Shown: positions 6,712 to 15,999 of the stretch, in pieces
Layout of the letters: the number at the start of each line of letters is the position of its first letter
Numbering within the stretch: the first letter of the stretch is position 1
NCBI GenBank assembly: GCA_016795465.1
Contig: JAEUHK010000021.1
Coordinates: 1 to 54,617 of the forward strand
Reading direction: 5' to 3'
DNA from: Verrucomicrobiaceae bacterium
GTDB taxonomy: Bacteria; Verrucomicrobiota; Verrucomicrobiia; Verrucomicrobiales; Verrucomicrobiaceae
Length of the DNA stretch: 54,617 nt
The notes under the pieces: generated by a model
The model's database searches: none
The model's input: only the letters and a program-made list of their open reading frames with translations
Told to the model about the DNA's origin: nothing
Program-made: the position numbers and the translations under genes

Positions 6712-9700
6712 ATGTTGGACAGGCAGATTAGGTTTATGCTAGAAGCACCAGCGTTGAAATCCTGCGTCTTCCGACACTTTCTCATTTTGGCGCTGAGCCT
6801 GTGGGCCAGCAGCCTCCACGCCCAGTCCCCCAATATCCACCTCGGCGATGTGGACGACGATGGCGTCATCACGGTCCGAGACATCGCGCTCATTGTTGAG
6901 CATGTGAAGGGCACTGTGCCGCTCGATGAGCACCACGCCGTGCTGGCGGATGTCACCAAGGACGGCGCGGTGAATCAGGCGGATGTGGATGAGCTGATCA
7001 AAGAAGTGCTGGAGACCCGCACGCCGGAGAATCTGCCGCTTTCCACCGTGCGCTTCACCTCGCCAGCCTCGGGCGAGGGTGATGTGTCGGTAAATCGCGA
7101 GACCGTCGTCCATTTCACCGTCCCGCTCGCCATCAATGCCACGCTGGACACCACGAAGTTCTACGCCGAGTTCGCCGGGCGGAAGGTGCTCAGCCGCGTG
7201 GAGATTTCCTCGGACCGGAAGAAAGCCTCGCTCTTCTACTTGGAGCCTCTTCCGGCCAATTCCCGGGTCAAGGTTACCTTCGATGGCAGCGGGCTCGATG
7301 ATCTGCTGGGGCGTCCATTTGACGGGAATGGCAATGGTCTGGAGGCCAGCGCCTTGGAGCAACGGTCGGAAGAGGTCTATCACATGAGCTTCGACACGCA
7401 CAGCAGCAGCCCCATCCCCGCCACGGGCATCACCGGGCGGGTGCTCCAGGCGGCACCGGAGGGCAGCGCGACGCCACCGGCGGGCTATCCGGCCATCGGC
7501 GTCCCCGGCGTCACCATTACCGTGGACGGCCAGGAGCAGACCATGCGCACCACCACGGATGCCCAGGGCTACTTCACCCTCGCGCCCTGCCCCAGCGGTG
7601 TCTTCTTCGTCCACATTGACGGCCGCACCTCGCAGTGGAGCAGCTACCCCAGCGGCAGCTACTTCCCGAATGTCGGGAAAAAATGGGAAGCCATCGCGGG
7701 CAAGGCGGACAATCCCTCTGGCCACTCCGAGGACAGCCAGCGCGGCATCGTCTATCTGCCCTGCGTGTGTCCCGGCACGCTCCAGCCCGTTAGCCAGACG
7801 CAGGCTACCACCGTCGGCTTCCCGCAGGCCGTGCTGGATGCAAATCCCCAACTCGCCGGCACCACTTTTACTTTTCCGGCGAATACCGCGTTCAGCGATG
7901 ACGGCACACGTGGCGGCTCGCTCGGCCCCGTGCCCGTGCCAGCGGACCGCCTGCCCTCCCCGCTGCCGCCCGGCCTGCGCCTGCCCTTCGTCTTCAGCCT
8001 GCAAACCAGCGGCCCCACGAACTTCGAGCGCCCCGTCGCCGTCTGCCTGCCGAATCTCCCCGACCCACTCACTGGCTACAAACCCGTCCCCGGCGAGAAA
8101 ACCGCACTCGTCGCCTTCAACCACGACACCGGCCAATGGGAAGTCGTCGGCCCCATGACCGTCACCGCCGACGGCAACTTCATGAAAAGCGATCCTGGCG
8201 TCGGCCTTCGCCAGCCCGGCTGGGGTGGAGGCACGCCGGGGGGAACGGCTCCGGGGGCACAAGGGGACGGCGGTGAGCCAATTGACCCGCCAGATCCCGA
8301 CGATTGTGGTCCGAGTGATATTGAGGTTGGCCGCCAAATCTACGCCTTGGTCGAGCGAGGTTACGATTGTGCCAGAGAACTTAATCCGACCAGAATAATC
8401 AGGGCGATTGACTGCTTGGTTGACATCATTCGGACAGTGAACTTCATCGGCGAGAAGGTCAAAGCAGTAGGCGATTTGTATCAAGCTGCAGTTGGTGAAC
8501 CGAATCCCAACGAGAAAGTTCGCAAGCTGGAGATTGCGGTAGCGACTATTGAGTTCATTGAAACAAACCTCTGCGTCACACTCGAGGACCGCCTTCAATG
8601 TGCCAAGAAGGATGGTAAGCTCTCCCGCAAGCTTCGTGTGGCGATTGCGTGTGTTGGTGCTGTGATTCACACTCTCAACGAGATATGTGCGTCGACCGAT
8701 GATTGTGATAGATGGCTAATCGTGGACATCGCGTGTGAGGCCATCAATGGCTTGGCAATTCTGCAGAGCTGGCTGGAGTCTAAAGCAGCTTTGATTGAAG
8801 GATATGAGGACGATCTAATTGGCGAAATTGGGTGTGCCGGCCTCGCCAGCATCAAAGCAACAGTGCAGGCCGCGCTTCTCGCGGCGAAGAATTCTCAAGG
8901 CGGCAGCTCTCAAGAGAATGCCAACGCCGCATCAACTGCTCCCGGCTCCATCGACGCTGAAGTTGCGGAATTTGCCCGTCAGCGGCTCATTGCGATTGGG
9001 GCACGCCCGACAATGGAGGAAGCGCAGAGTCAGACCAGGAAGCTTGATGCTACCTATCTCAATCTTGGCCTGAAGCTTTCACAGGAGCTTCGCCGAGCTG
9101 GCAAGCCCTCTTCCAAACCATTCTACTATCGCCTTCAAGCGGAGACCTTTGAAGTTCGCGGCAAAGTCACGGCTCCAGGCGGACTAAACATCATTTTCCA
9201 GCCAAATGAGTTCTACCACTACGATGTGTTTGAGCCTGTTAGCGGCCTTGTGGCACATAACATGGGGCGTAGTTCCGCAATGGGCGGCAGGTTCCAAGTT
9301 CCTTCGGTCATTCTCGCCCGGAGTGAAGAAGCCGATACCGACTCCGATGGCCTGCCTGCAGACGCAGAATCCATCCTCGGCACCTCCCCTACCAATCCCG
9401 ACACCGACGGCGACGGCGTCACCGACGGCGCAGAGCTAAAAAACGGTTCCGACCCGATGTCCGGCCTCGCCGTCTCCACTGGCGTCATCGCCCGCGCACC
9501 GCTCACCGGCACTTGCACCGACATCACCGCCGGACGCGATGTCTTGGCCGCCGCTTGTGGCACGGAGGGCGTTTACATCCTCGGCGTGCGGCAGGGACTC
9601 ACGCCCACGCGGTTGGCGCAGATCACCACGGCACCGAATGCGGCCAGCACGGTAGCCATTTCGTCGAATCTGCTCGCCATCGGCCTCGGCAGCACGGGGA

Positions 9701-11541
9701 CGTTGATTTTGGACATCTCCACGCCGGACACGCCGCAGTTCCTCCGGCTGGTGAAGCTCGGCAGCAGCGTGCGCAGCCTCGCGGCGGCGGAGGGCATCGT
9801 CCACATCGGGTTAGAGGATGGCCGCGTGGCGCAGGTGGACATGATCACCGGGCGCTTGATCGGCTCCGTGAATCTCGGTTCCGCCCCGCATGACCTCGCC
9901 GTTGGCAAGGGCGTCATCTACGCCGTCGTCTCCGGCTCGGTGAAAACCCTGCCCGTCACCAGCAGCGGCTACGGCAGCGTGGGAAGCACAGCCTTCAGCG
10001 GCACCGTGCCAAACACCACCAACCGCTTCCGCCTCTTCAAAGGCAGCAGCCGCCTCTACGCCGCCCACCGCACCGGCTTCAGCGCCTACAACATCACAAC
10101 ACCGGGAGCGCCCGTGCTGTTGCAAGACAACACCACCGCCGCGCTCGGCTGGAGCCACCTCGTCGCCACTGGGTCAAATCTCGCCATTGCCACGCTGGGC
10201 GCGAACAACCCGGACGACGTCTCCCTCTACGACCTCGGCACGAATGGAGCGCAGGCGAACTTTTTGACCACCTTCGCCACGCCCGGCGCAGCGCAGGCCG
10301 CCACCATTTACAATGGCCTCGCCTATGTGGCGGACGGCACAGCTGGAGTGCAGGTGGTGAATTTCCGCGCCTTTGACACACTCCAGCAGCCGCCAACCGT
10401 CACCCTGGCGCTGGAGACGGCTTCCAGCTCGGCGGAGGAGGGCCGCTTCCTCCCCGTCATCGCCACCGTCACGGACGACGTGCAGGTGCGGAATGTCGAG
10501 TTCCTCGTGGATGGCCAACGCCTGGACACCGATGGGAATTTCCCCTTCGAGGCCCGCGTGCTGACCCCGCGCCTCGTGCCCGGCAAGACCAGCTTCACCG
10601 TCCAGGCCCGCGCCACCGACACCGGCGGCAATGCCGCCCTGAGCAACGTCCTCACGCTCGACCTCACCGCGGACACGCAAAGCCCCTCCGTTCTCGCCTT
10701 CACGCCGGGGAATGACGCCCTGCTCGCCACCGCCTCCGGCTTCACCGCCCGCTTTACCGAGCCTGTCGCCGCCGCCTCCCTCCACGCCGGCAGCGTCTTC
10801 CTCTGGGCCGCCGGGCCGGATGGAAATGTGGGCACGGATGACGACCTGCGCCAGCCCGTGTCCCTCCTGCCCGCCACCGACGGCAGCGGCACCTTCCGCG
10901 ACACCGCCGCCTTCCAGACCGCCACGCCCCTGCCACCGGGCCGCTACCGCGTCCTGCTCGCCCTCGGCATCACCGATGCGAAGGGCAATCCCCTCGCCGC
11001 GCCCTACTCCTCCACCTTCCAGATCATCTCCGGCACGGACTCCGATGGCGATGGCATCGTGGACAACGTGGAAGCCACCCTCGGCCTCGATCCGCAAAAC
11101 CAAGACAGCAACGCCAACGGCATCCCCGATGGCCTCGAAGACTACGACGGCGATGGTTTGCGCAACGCCTGGGAGCTGCGCTATGGCTTTGATCCCCGTT
11201 TGGCGGATACGAATGGGAATGGAACGAATGATAATCTGGAGGATGGGGACAAAGACACTCTCAATGCATTGGTCGAGCAGACTGAGAGTGGCGATCCCAC
11301 CAAGCACGATACCGATGGAGATGGCTGGCCGGACCAAGTGGAGGTAGAATTCTTTTCAAGCCTGGCTGATGCTAAATCGAAGCCATTGAGTTTGTTCGTC
11401 GGCTCACCCGCCGTGACCACAGCAATCATCGGTGGCGGCACCAGCATCGCGGCACCCAACACAACCGTCTCCATCATTGGCGGTGGAACAACCATGGCCA
11501 CTCCGCCGACATCTGCTCGTATTGGGGGTCCCCCGCCATGA
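6712..11541 (+). CDS. giant secreted dockerin / Ig-like / TSP3-repeat protein
   Basis: This 1609-aa protein has an N-terminal signal peptide (HFLILALSLWASSLHAQ). A dockerin-type domain follows at residues about 43-105, with two Ca-binding loops: DVDDDGVITVRD and DVTKDGAVNQAD. Next come an SbsA/Big_5 Ig-like domain (about 110-210), a carboxypeptidase-regulatory-like domain (TTTDAQGYFTLAPCPSGVFF), and a Cys-containing all-helical block (about 525-740). A TSP3-type repeat (DTDSDGLPADAESILGTSPT) is followed by an LVIVD-like beta-propeller (about 925-1220), two more Ig-like domains and further TSP3 repeats. The tail carries two IIGGGT motifs. The Met at 6721+15 is an alternative start. It overlaps or abuts two more secreted-protein genes, one with a cohesin-like domain, suggesting a surface assembly held by dockerin-cohesin contacts. 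The binding target is unknown. Confidence 0.8.
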   Translation: MLDRQIRFMLEAPALKSCVFRHFLILALSLWASSLHAQSPNIHLGDVDDDGVITVRDIALIVEHVKGTVPLDEHHAVLADVTKDGAVNQADVDELIKEVLETRTPENLPLSTVRFTSPASGEGDVSVNRETVVHFTVPLAINATLDTTKFYAEFAGRKVLSRVEISSDRKKASLFYLEPLPANSRVKVTFDGSGLDDLLGRPFDGNGNGLEASALEQRSEEVYHMSFDTHSSSPIPATGITGRVLQAAPEGSATPPAGYPAIGVPGVTITVDGQEQTMRTTTDAQGYFTLAPCPSGVFFVHIDGRTSQWSSYPSGSYFPNVGKKWEAIAGKADNPSGHSEDSQRGIVYLPCVCPGTLQPVSQTQATTVGFPQAVLDANPQLAGTTFTFPANTAFSDDGTRGGSLGPVPVPADRLPSPLPPGLRLPFVFSLQTSGPTNFERPVAVCLPNLPDPLTGYKPVPGEKTALVAFNHDTGQWEVVGPMTVTADGNFMKSDPGVGLRQPGWGGGTPGGTAPGAQGDGGEPIDPPDPDDCGPSDIEVGRQIYALVERGYDCARELNPTRIIRAIDCLVDIIRTVNFIGEKVKAVGDLYQAAVGEPNPNEKVRKLEIAVATIEFIETNLCVTLEDRLQCAKKDGKLSRKLRVAIACVGAVIHTLNEICASTDDCDRWLIVDIACEAINGLAILQSWLESKAALIEGYEDDLIGEIGCAGLASIKATVQAALLAAKNSQGGSSQENANAASTAPGSIDAEVAEFARQRLIAIGARPTMEEAQSQTRKLDATYLNLGLKLSQELRRAGKPSSKPFYYRLQAETFEVRGKVTAPGGLNIIFQPNEFYHYDVFEPVSGLVAHNMGRSSAMGGRFQVPSVILARSEEADTDSDGLPADAESILGTSPTNPDTDGDGVTDGAELKNGSDPMSGLAVSTGVIARAPLTGTCTDITAGRDVLAAACGTEGVYILGVRQGLTPTRLAQITTAPNAASTVAISSNLLAIGLGSTGTLILDISTPDTPQFLRLVKLGSSVRSLAAAEGIVHIGLEDGRVAQVDMITGRLIGSVNLGSAPHDLAVGKGVIYAVVSGSVKTLPVTSSGYGSVGSTAFSGTVPNTTNRFRLFKGSSRLYAAHRTGFSAYNITTPGAPVLLQDNTTAALGWSHLVATGSNLAIATLGANNPDDVSLYDLGTNGAQANFLTTFATPGAAQAATIYNGLAYVADGTAGVQVVNFRAFDTLQQPPTVTLALETASSSAEEGRFLPVIATVTDDVQVRNVEFLVDGQRLDTDGNFPFEARVLTPRLVPGKTSFTVQARATDTGGNAALSNVLTLDLTADTQSPSVLAFTPGNDALLATASGFTARFTEPVAAASLHAGSVFLWAAGPDGNVGTDDDLRQPVSLLPATDGSGTFRDTAAFQTATPLPPGRYRVLLALGITDAKGNPLAAPYSSTFQIISGTDSDGDGIVDNVEATLGLDPQNQDSNANGIPDGLEDYDGDGLRNAWELRYGFDPRLADTNGNGTNDNLEDGDKDTLNALVEQTESGDPTKHDTDGDGWPDQVEVEFFSSLADAKSKPLSLFVGSPAVTTAIIGGGTSIAAPNTTVSIIGGGTTMATPPTSARIGGPPP

Positions 11542-11582
11542 TTCATGCCAATTGCCACCTTGATTCTCCAGCACACGTCGCC

Positions 11583-12755
11583 ATGAAAACTACTCACTGT
11601 CTATTGCTTGCCCTTTGGGGATGCGTCGGCCACCTCATCGCACAAACGCCTGCATTTAACTGCGGTAGCAACGGTAGTTACGGCCCGATGAACATTACGG
11701 CCAATACGACGTTGTCATTGCCGCCCGATGGCATCTTCCACTGCACCACAGTCAATATCGCTGCGGGAACCAACGTGTTCTTCACACGAAACGCCTTGAA
11801 CACGCCCGTTTATATTCTGGCGACGGGCGATGTCGTCATTGAAGGGGATGTCTATGTGGACGGCAAGGCGGCCACAGGTGCTGAAGGCGGATCGGGAGGC
11901 CCTGGCGGGTTCGACGGCGGGCCTGCGAGCATTTCCAATGCTACTGCTGCAGGTGCGGGCTTCGGACCCGGCGGGGGACGCCCAGCTGGTGCAGGTGTTT
12001 ACCAATCAGGGCATGGAGCGTATCGCATATCCGATAGCGGTCCACTCAATGGCCAAACGTATGGCAATCATCTGCTTCTGCCACTGGTCGGCGGCTCTGG
12101 TGGTGCAGGAGCTCCCGGTGAAAACTCGACGGCGCGGGGCGGTGGGGGCGGAGGTGGTGCCATACTTATTGCTTCAAATACTCGAATTCGTTTTATGACT
12201 AGCGGCACATCACACACGGCTTTGAGAGCTAACGGCGGTAATGGCGGATCATCCGCAGGTCGAGACTCGGGATCGGGAAGCGGTGGGGCAATTCGTGTAG
12301 TCGCTCCAGTGGTTGAAGGGCGGGTATCCTTTTTTACACGAGCTGGCAACGGCTTTGGCGCAGGACGTTCCCGCGTGGATAGCTTCGATCGCACCCAACT
12401 CATCGTGAATCCTTCTGCGCCCCTGGATGCTTCTGGGACAGTGATGGTAGCCATCCCCACGCCTGTTTCCAAGCTAACCATCGCAAACGCCGCCGGGACG
12501 GCGATAGCGGAAAACGCAGGCGGACCGGTGTCGGTGATCTTGCCAGCGGGGACGAATCCGAGCCAGACGATCCAGGTGCGGGCGCGGGATTTCGGCAGCG
12601 TGGTGCCCATCCGCGTGCGCCTGGTGCCCGAGAGTGGCGATGCGACGACCTTTGACGCCAGCATCGACAATACCGTGAACAACCCCGCCACCACCAACGT
12701 CCCCGTGACCCTCCCCATCAACACCGGCGTCCGCATCGAAGTTTTCACCCGGTGA
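11583..12755 (+). CDS. secreted glycine-rich repeat protein
   Basis: I favour the Met at 11583 because it gives a clean signal peptide (MKTTHCLLLALWGCVGHLIA, cut after AQ). An earlier ATG at 11538 overlaps the stop of the dockerin protein and would add 15 residues. After a beta-rich N-terminal part (ATGDVVIEGDVYVDGKAATG), the middle is strongly glycine-rich (GAEGGSGGPGGFDGG, ARGGGGGGGAILIAS), a pattern seen in beta-helix surface proteins. The final 130 residues form a beta-sandwich-like tail. It lies between the dockerin protein and the cohesin-like protein and is probably exported with them. No enzymatic motif is visible. Confidence 0.7.
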   Translation: MKTTHCLLLALWGCVGHLIAQTPAFNCGSNGSYGPMNITANTTLSLPPDGIFHCTTVNIAAGTNVFFTRNALNTPVYILATGDVVIEGDVYVDGKAATGAEGGSGGPGGFDGGPASISNATAAGAGFGPGGGRPAGAGVYQSGHGAYRISDSGPLNGQTYGNHLLLPLVGGSGGAGAPGENSTARGGGGGGGAILIASNTRIRFMTSGTSHTALRANGGNGGSSAGRDSGSGSGGAIRVVAPVVEGRVSFFTRAGNGFGAGRSRVDSFDRTQLIVNPSAPLDASGTVMVAIPTPVSKLTIANAAGTAIAENAGGPVSVILPAGTNPSQTIQVRARDFGSVVPIRVRLVPESGDATTFDASIDNTVNNPATTNVPVTLPINTGVRIEVFTR

Positions 12756-12792
12756 ACACATCCCCGATCCTTCATCCCATGTCCACCAAACT

Positions 12793-13644
12793 GTGAAGCC
12801 ACTCCTCCAGCTCTTCGCTCTTTGCCCTCTGCTCTCCGCGCCGCTGGCGGCAGACACCCTCAGCCTCGGCTCCACCAACGCTGCCGCGGGCTCCGTGCTG
12901 CAACTGCCCTTCAGCTTCACCAACACGCATCAGATCGTGGGCATGCAGTTCGACCTGAAATTTCCCGCTGGACTGGTCGAAGCCGGCAGCGCCGTGGCTG
13001 CGAGTGCGACAACGAATCATGTGGCAGAATCCCGCGAGGTGGCCGCAGGCAACCGGCGCATCGTGCTTTATTCCAGCTCCAACCAACTGCTGCCGAGCGA
13101 TCTCGTGCTCGAAGTGCCGCTCACCCTGAAAACCGGCTCCCCACAGGGCGGCCCCACCGTGAACGTGAGCAACATCCTCCTCACCAATGCCCAAGGACAG
13201 ACCTTCACCCCGAGTATCAACCGCCCCCAACTCGACGCGTGGCGGCTTGCCAACTTCACCGAGGTGGAACGCAACGAACCCACCATCATCGGCGATGACC
13301 GTGACCTCGATGGTGACGGCCTCAGCAACCTGCTGGAATTCCTCATGGGCGGAAATCCGAAGCAGAAACAAGCCTCGCACGAGTTGCTCACCGCCCAAGG
13401 CATCGACCCGCTCGACAACAAACGCTACCTCACCCTACTCTTCCGTGGCGGAAAGAACATCACCGCCGGCACGCTGGGCGTCGAAGGGAGTGACGATCTC
13501 GCTACCTGGAACAGCACCGGCATCATCCTGACCCCGACCGGAACTGAAGATGCCACCAGTATCGAGTATGAAGCTGCTATCGAGGTCGATGGACTCACCA
13601 AAAAATTCCTGCGCCTCGTAGGGGCGCGAAACGTGGGGCAGTGA
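12793..13644 (+). CDS. secreted protein with cohesin-like domain
   Basis: This 283-aa protein uses a GTG start, followed by a signal peptide (LLQLFALCPLLSAPLAAD). Residues about 22-150 read like a type I cohesin: an opening strand on AAAGSVLQLPFSFTN, QIVGMQFDLKFPAGLVEAG, then RIVLYSSSNQ, LVLEVPLTLK and VNVSNILLTNAQG. A Ca-binding-like segment follows (DRDLDGDGLSNLLEFLMGG), and the C-terminus is a beta-rich tail found in many verrucomicrobial secreted proteins. The gene sits two genes behind a dockerin-containing protein, so a cohesin-dockerin pairing is a natural inference. Classic cellulosomal partners such as GH or CBM domains are not visible here. Confidence 0.7.
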   Translation: MKPLLQLFALCPLLSAPLAADTLSLGSTNAAAGSVLQLPFSFTNTHQIVGMQFDLKFPAGLVEAGSAVAASATTNHVAESREVAAGNRRIVLYSSSNQLLPSDLVLEVPLTLKTGSPQGGPTVNVSNILLTNAQGQTFTPSINRPQLDAWRLANFTEVERNEPTIIGDDRDLDGDGLSNLLEFLMGGNPKQKQASHELLTAQGIDPLDNKRYLTLLFRGGKNITAGTLGVEGSDDLATWNSTGIILTPTGTEDATSIEYEAAIEVDGLTKKFLRLVGARNVGQ

Positions 13645-13647
13645 AGC

Positions 13648-14910
13648 ATGACGGTGAATCACCCCACAGCGCACCAACAAGAACTGAGGCATGAAATTCG
13701 CCCTTCTGTGCTTCTCCGTGTCCTCTGTGGTTTAGCTCTGATCTGGCTTTGCCTCAGCAGTGCCCAAGCCGGCGTCGTCGAGGACTGGAACGCGGCTTTC
13801 CTCCAAGCCGTGCGCAAGGAGACTCCGCCGCCGTGCCTCGTCTCCCGCAACATGCCGATCTTCCACCTGTGCATCCACCGGGCGGTCCAGGAGGTGATCG
13901 CAGCCAAAGGGAGCGACGACGAACAGCAACTGGTGGCCAGTCAGGCGGCCCGGCTGGCCTTTCTCAACTTTTTCCCCTCCCAAACCAAGCTGGCCGAAGG
14001 ATTAAGCCCGCAGCAGACCATTCCGGCTCGTCTTCATGACATCGCCCAAAAAGTGGTGGATCGAACGTTTGCCGAGCGTGCGGACGATGGGGCAAGTACC
14101 ACGATTCACTACGTTCCAAGCGACAAACCGGGTCAGTGGAGGCGCACGCCGCCCAATCATCGCCCCCCCGAATTTCCTCATTGGGGTGATGTCAGGCCAT
14201 TTGTCCTCGATGATGCAAAATCCTTCCGTGCCCCCGCCCCTCCGGCGTTGGACAGTGAGGCTTATGCCAAGGACTTGAACGAAGTGCGCGAACTCGGCGG
14301 CAAGGCCAGCACGACGCGCACGGCCGAGCAGACGCTAATCGCGAGATTCTGGGCAGACTTCAGCTACACCACCTCGCCAGCCGGGCATTGGAACGACATC
14401 ACCCGTGAGATCAGCCTCTCCCGCAAGATGCCATTGGCCAAGGCGGCGAAACTCTTCGCCACGCTCAATCTGGCGATGGCTGACTCATGCATCTGCATCT
14501 GGAACACCAAGTATCACTACAACTACTGGCGTCCCGTCACTGCCATCCGCCGGGCTGATGAGGATGGCAACTCCGCCACTCATCCAGACACCGCCTGGGA
14601 GCCGCTGCTCGTCACGCCACCGCATCCCGAATACGTATCCGGTCATTCTGGTGTCAGCAGCGCCGCCGCGACGGTCTTGGAACACTACTTTGGCTTCGAT
14701 GAGATTCATTTCTCTGCCAGCAGTGACGATGTCCGGGATGTGAAGCGCCAATTCACCTCCTTCAAGGCCTGCGCCGAAGAGATCTCCCGGAGCCGCGTTT
14801 ACGGCGGCATCCACTTCCCCTCCGCCTGCCGGGAGGGCTTGGTGCTGGGCAGGAAGGTCGCCGAAGCCGTCCTGGCCAAGCTTGATGACACGAGAACTTT
14901 CGAAAGATAA
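13648..14910 (+). CDS. vanadium-dependent haloperoxidase / PAP2-like secreted enzyme
   Basis: This 420-aa protein has an N-terminal hydrophobic export signal (LLRVLCGLALIWLCLSSAQA). The vanadate/phosphate-binding pocket motifs appear in order: WNTKYHYNYWRPVTAIR (K and RP), PEYVSGHSGVSSAA (SGHS) and SRVYGGIHFPSAC (SRxxxxxH). These are shared by vanadium haloperoxidases and type 2 phosphatidic acid phosphatases, so it may oxidise halides or hydrolyse phosphomonoesters. The overall length and the HPDTAWEPLL segment favour the haloperoxidase-like branch. It begins three bases after the cohesin-like gene, which suggests one operon with the surface proteins. Confidence 0.8.
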   Translation: MTVNHPTAHQQELRHEIRPSVLLRVLCGLALIWLCLSSAQAGVVEDWNAAFLQAVRKETPPPCLVSRNMPIFHLCIHRAVQEVIAAKGSDDEQQLVASQAARLAFLNFFPSQTKLAEGLSPQQTIPARLHDIAQKVVDRTFAERADDGASTTIHYVPSDKPGQWRRTPPNHRPPEFPHWGDVRPFVLDDAKSFRAPAPPALDSEAYAKDLNEVRELGGKASTTRTAEQTLIARFWADFSYTTSPAGHWNDITREISLSRKMPLAKAAKLFATLNLAMADSCICIWNTKYHYNYWRPVTAIRRADEDGNSATHPDTAWEPLLVTPPHPEYVSGHSGVSSAAATVLEHYFGFDEIHFSASSDDVRDVKRQFTSFKACAEEISRSRVYGGIHFPSACREGLVLGRKVAEAVLAKLDDTRTFER

Positions 14911-15004
14911 CTGCTTTCGGGATAACAGTTTGCTTGGTGGGACAGTGTGTATCAGGCATCCCCCTGCCTTTGTCCCACCCCTTGGGTTAGTGCGCACGAC
15001 ATCC

Positions 15005-15163
15005 ATGACCTCACTTGCCCGCGAATTCATCCGTTCCACCACTGTCACGTTGGACCGCCTGCTGGCTTTGCTACCTGAGGATGAACAGCATGACCTGCTC
15101 GATGCTCTGGCTGGCGAGGTCGAGGGGCGGCTTGATACGCTCGTCGAAAGGACTGACGCATGA
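15005..15163 (+). CDS. small 52-aa protein coupled to a GIY-YIG nuclease
   Basis: It starts MTSLAREFIRSTTVTLDRLL and ends in an acidic helix (EDEQHDLLDALAGEVEGRLD). Its TGA overlaps the ATG of the following nuclease (ATGA at 15160), which supports it as a real gene. The family is not recognised; a short helical accessory protein is plausible. Confidence 0.5.
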   Translation: MTSLAREFIRSTTVTLDRLLALLPEDEQHDLLDALAGEVEGRLDTLVERTDA

Positions 15164-15999
15164 ATCCTGCGCTCCAGCTTGATGCTGTTTCAGACTCAGA
15201 GCCGGTCCGAACTCGGACACTCCAGCCCAAGCTTTTCCACTTGGAGAACCCACTAACCGTGCGCTTTGGCAACGACTTCTTCCGGTCGGTGCCCGAAGGT
15301 CCAGGCGTCTATTTCTTCCACGGCAGTGATGGGCAGTTGCTCTACATCGGGCAGTCCTCCAATCTCCGTGCACGGCTGGGCAGTTACAGACATGTCGGAG
15401 AAGGCAAGCACCCTCGCCGCACGTTGCGGCTGGTGGCACGCATCGCCCGTATCGAGTGGCGGGAATGTGCTTCGCCAGTAGCAGCCATCGAGGAGGAAAG
15501 CCGCTTGCTCCTGGAGCATCGTCCGCCCTTCAATCGCGCCGGCGTGTGGAAGGGCGATCCCTGGTGGCTGACAGTCGAGGTGGAAACGAGCCACCTGACA
15601 CTCCGGCTCCAACGCGAGGCTACCCCCGCTAGTCTCGGGCCGTTGTCGCCTGCCGCGAGGCACCGTCTGAGCACCTTGATTCGTGCTCTGCTGCGGCTAG
15701 CCAATCCGGATTGGCGTTTGAGCGACTTTCCGCGAGGCCTCATGGCCTCGGCTCTGCCGCGTGAGTGCCGTCTGCTGGTGCCATCACCCTCAAAATTCGT
15801 TGAAGGTCTCACTGTGGCCATTGCGGGGGATTTGGCGGCCCTTCTGGCCGGGTTGGATGCTCTACGTTCGCCTGCCTCTGTGACTGAGCAGACGTTCTGG
15901 CAGGAGGAGCGGGAAACCTTGGCCAAACTCCGTCCGCTGATTGTGGATTCAGTTGCAACCACGACCGACCGGGAGCTTAAAGGATCGCACCATGAGTGA
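15160..15999 (+). CDS. GIY-YIG (UvrC N-terminal-like) nuclease
   Basis: This 279-aa protein holds a GIY-YIG domain at about residues 42-130. The signature is split as PGVYFFHGSDGQLLYIGQSS, followed by NLRARLGSY (catalytic Arg) and AIEEESRLLLEHRPPFN (catalytic Glu), a layout shared with UvrC and Cho. No UvrB-binding or RNase H-like UvrC C-terminal domain is seen; the remaining 150 residues are unrecognised. It is tightly linked to the 52-aa gene upstream, and the following phosphoesterase starts 8 bases before its stop, giving a three-gene cassette. A role in repair or defence is possible. Confidence 0.75.
   Translation: MNPALQLDAVSDSEPVRTRTLQPKLFHLENPLTVRFGNDFFRSVPEGPGVYFFHGSDGQLLYIGQSSNLRARLGSYRHVGEGKHPRRTLRLVARIARIEWRECASPVAAIEEESRLLLEHRPPFNRAGVWKGDPWWLTVEVETSHLTLRLQREATPASLGPLSPAARHRLSTLIRALLRLANPDWRLSDFPRGLMASALPRECRLLVPSPSKFVEGLTVAIAGDLAALLAGLDALRSPASVTEQTFWQEERETLAKLRPLIVDSVATTTDRELKGSHHE

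Noticed and set aside
6739..8670. A 643-codon open frame on the minus strand opposite the dockerin protein
   Set aside because: Low-complexity antisense shadow; the opposite strand encodes recognisable domains throughout.
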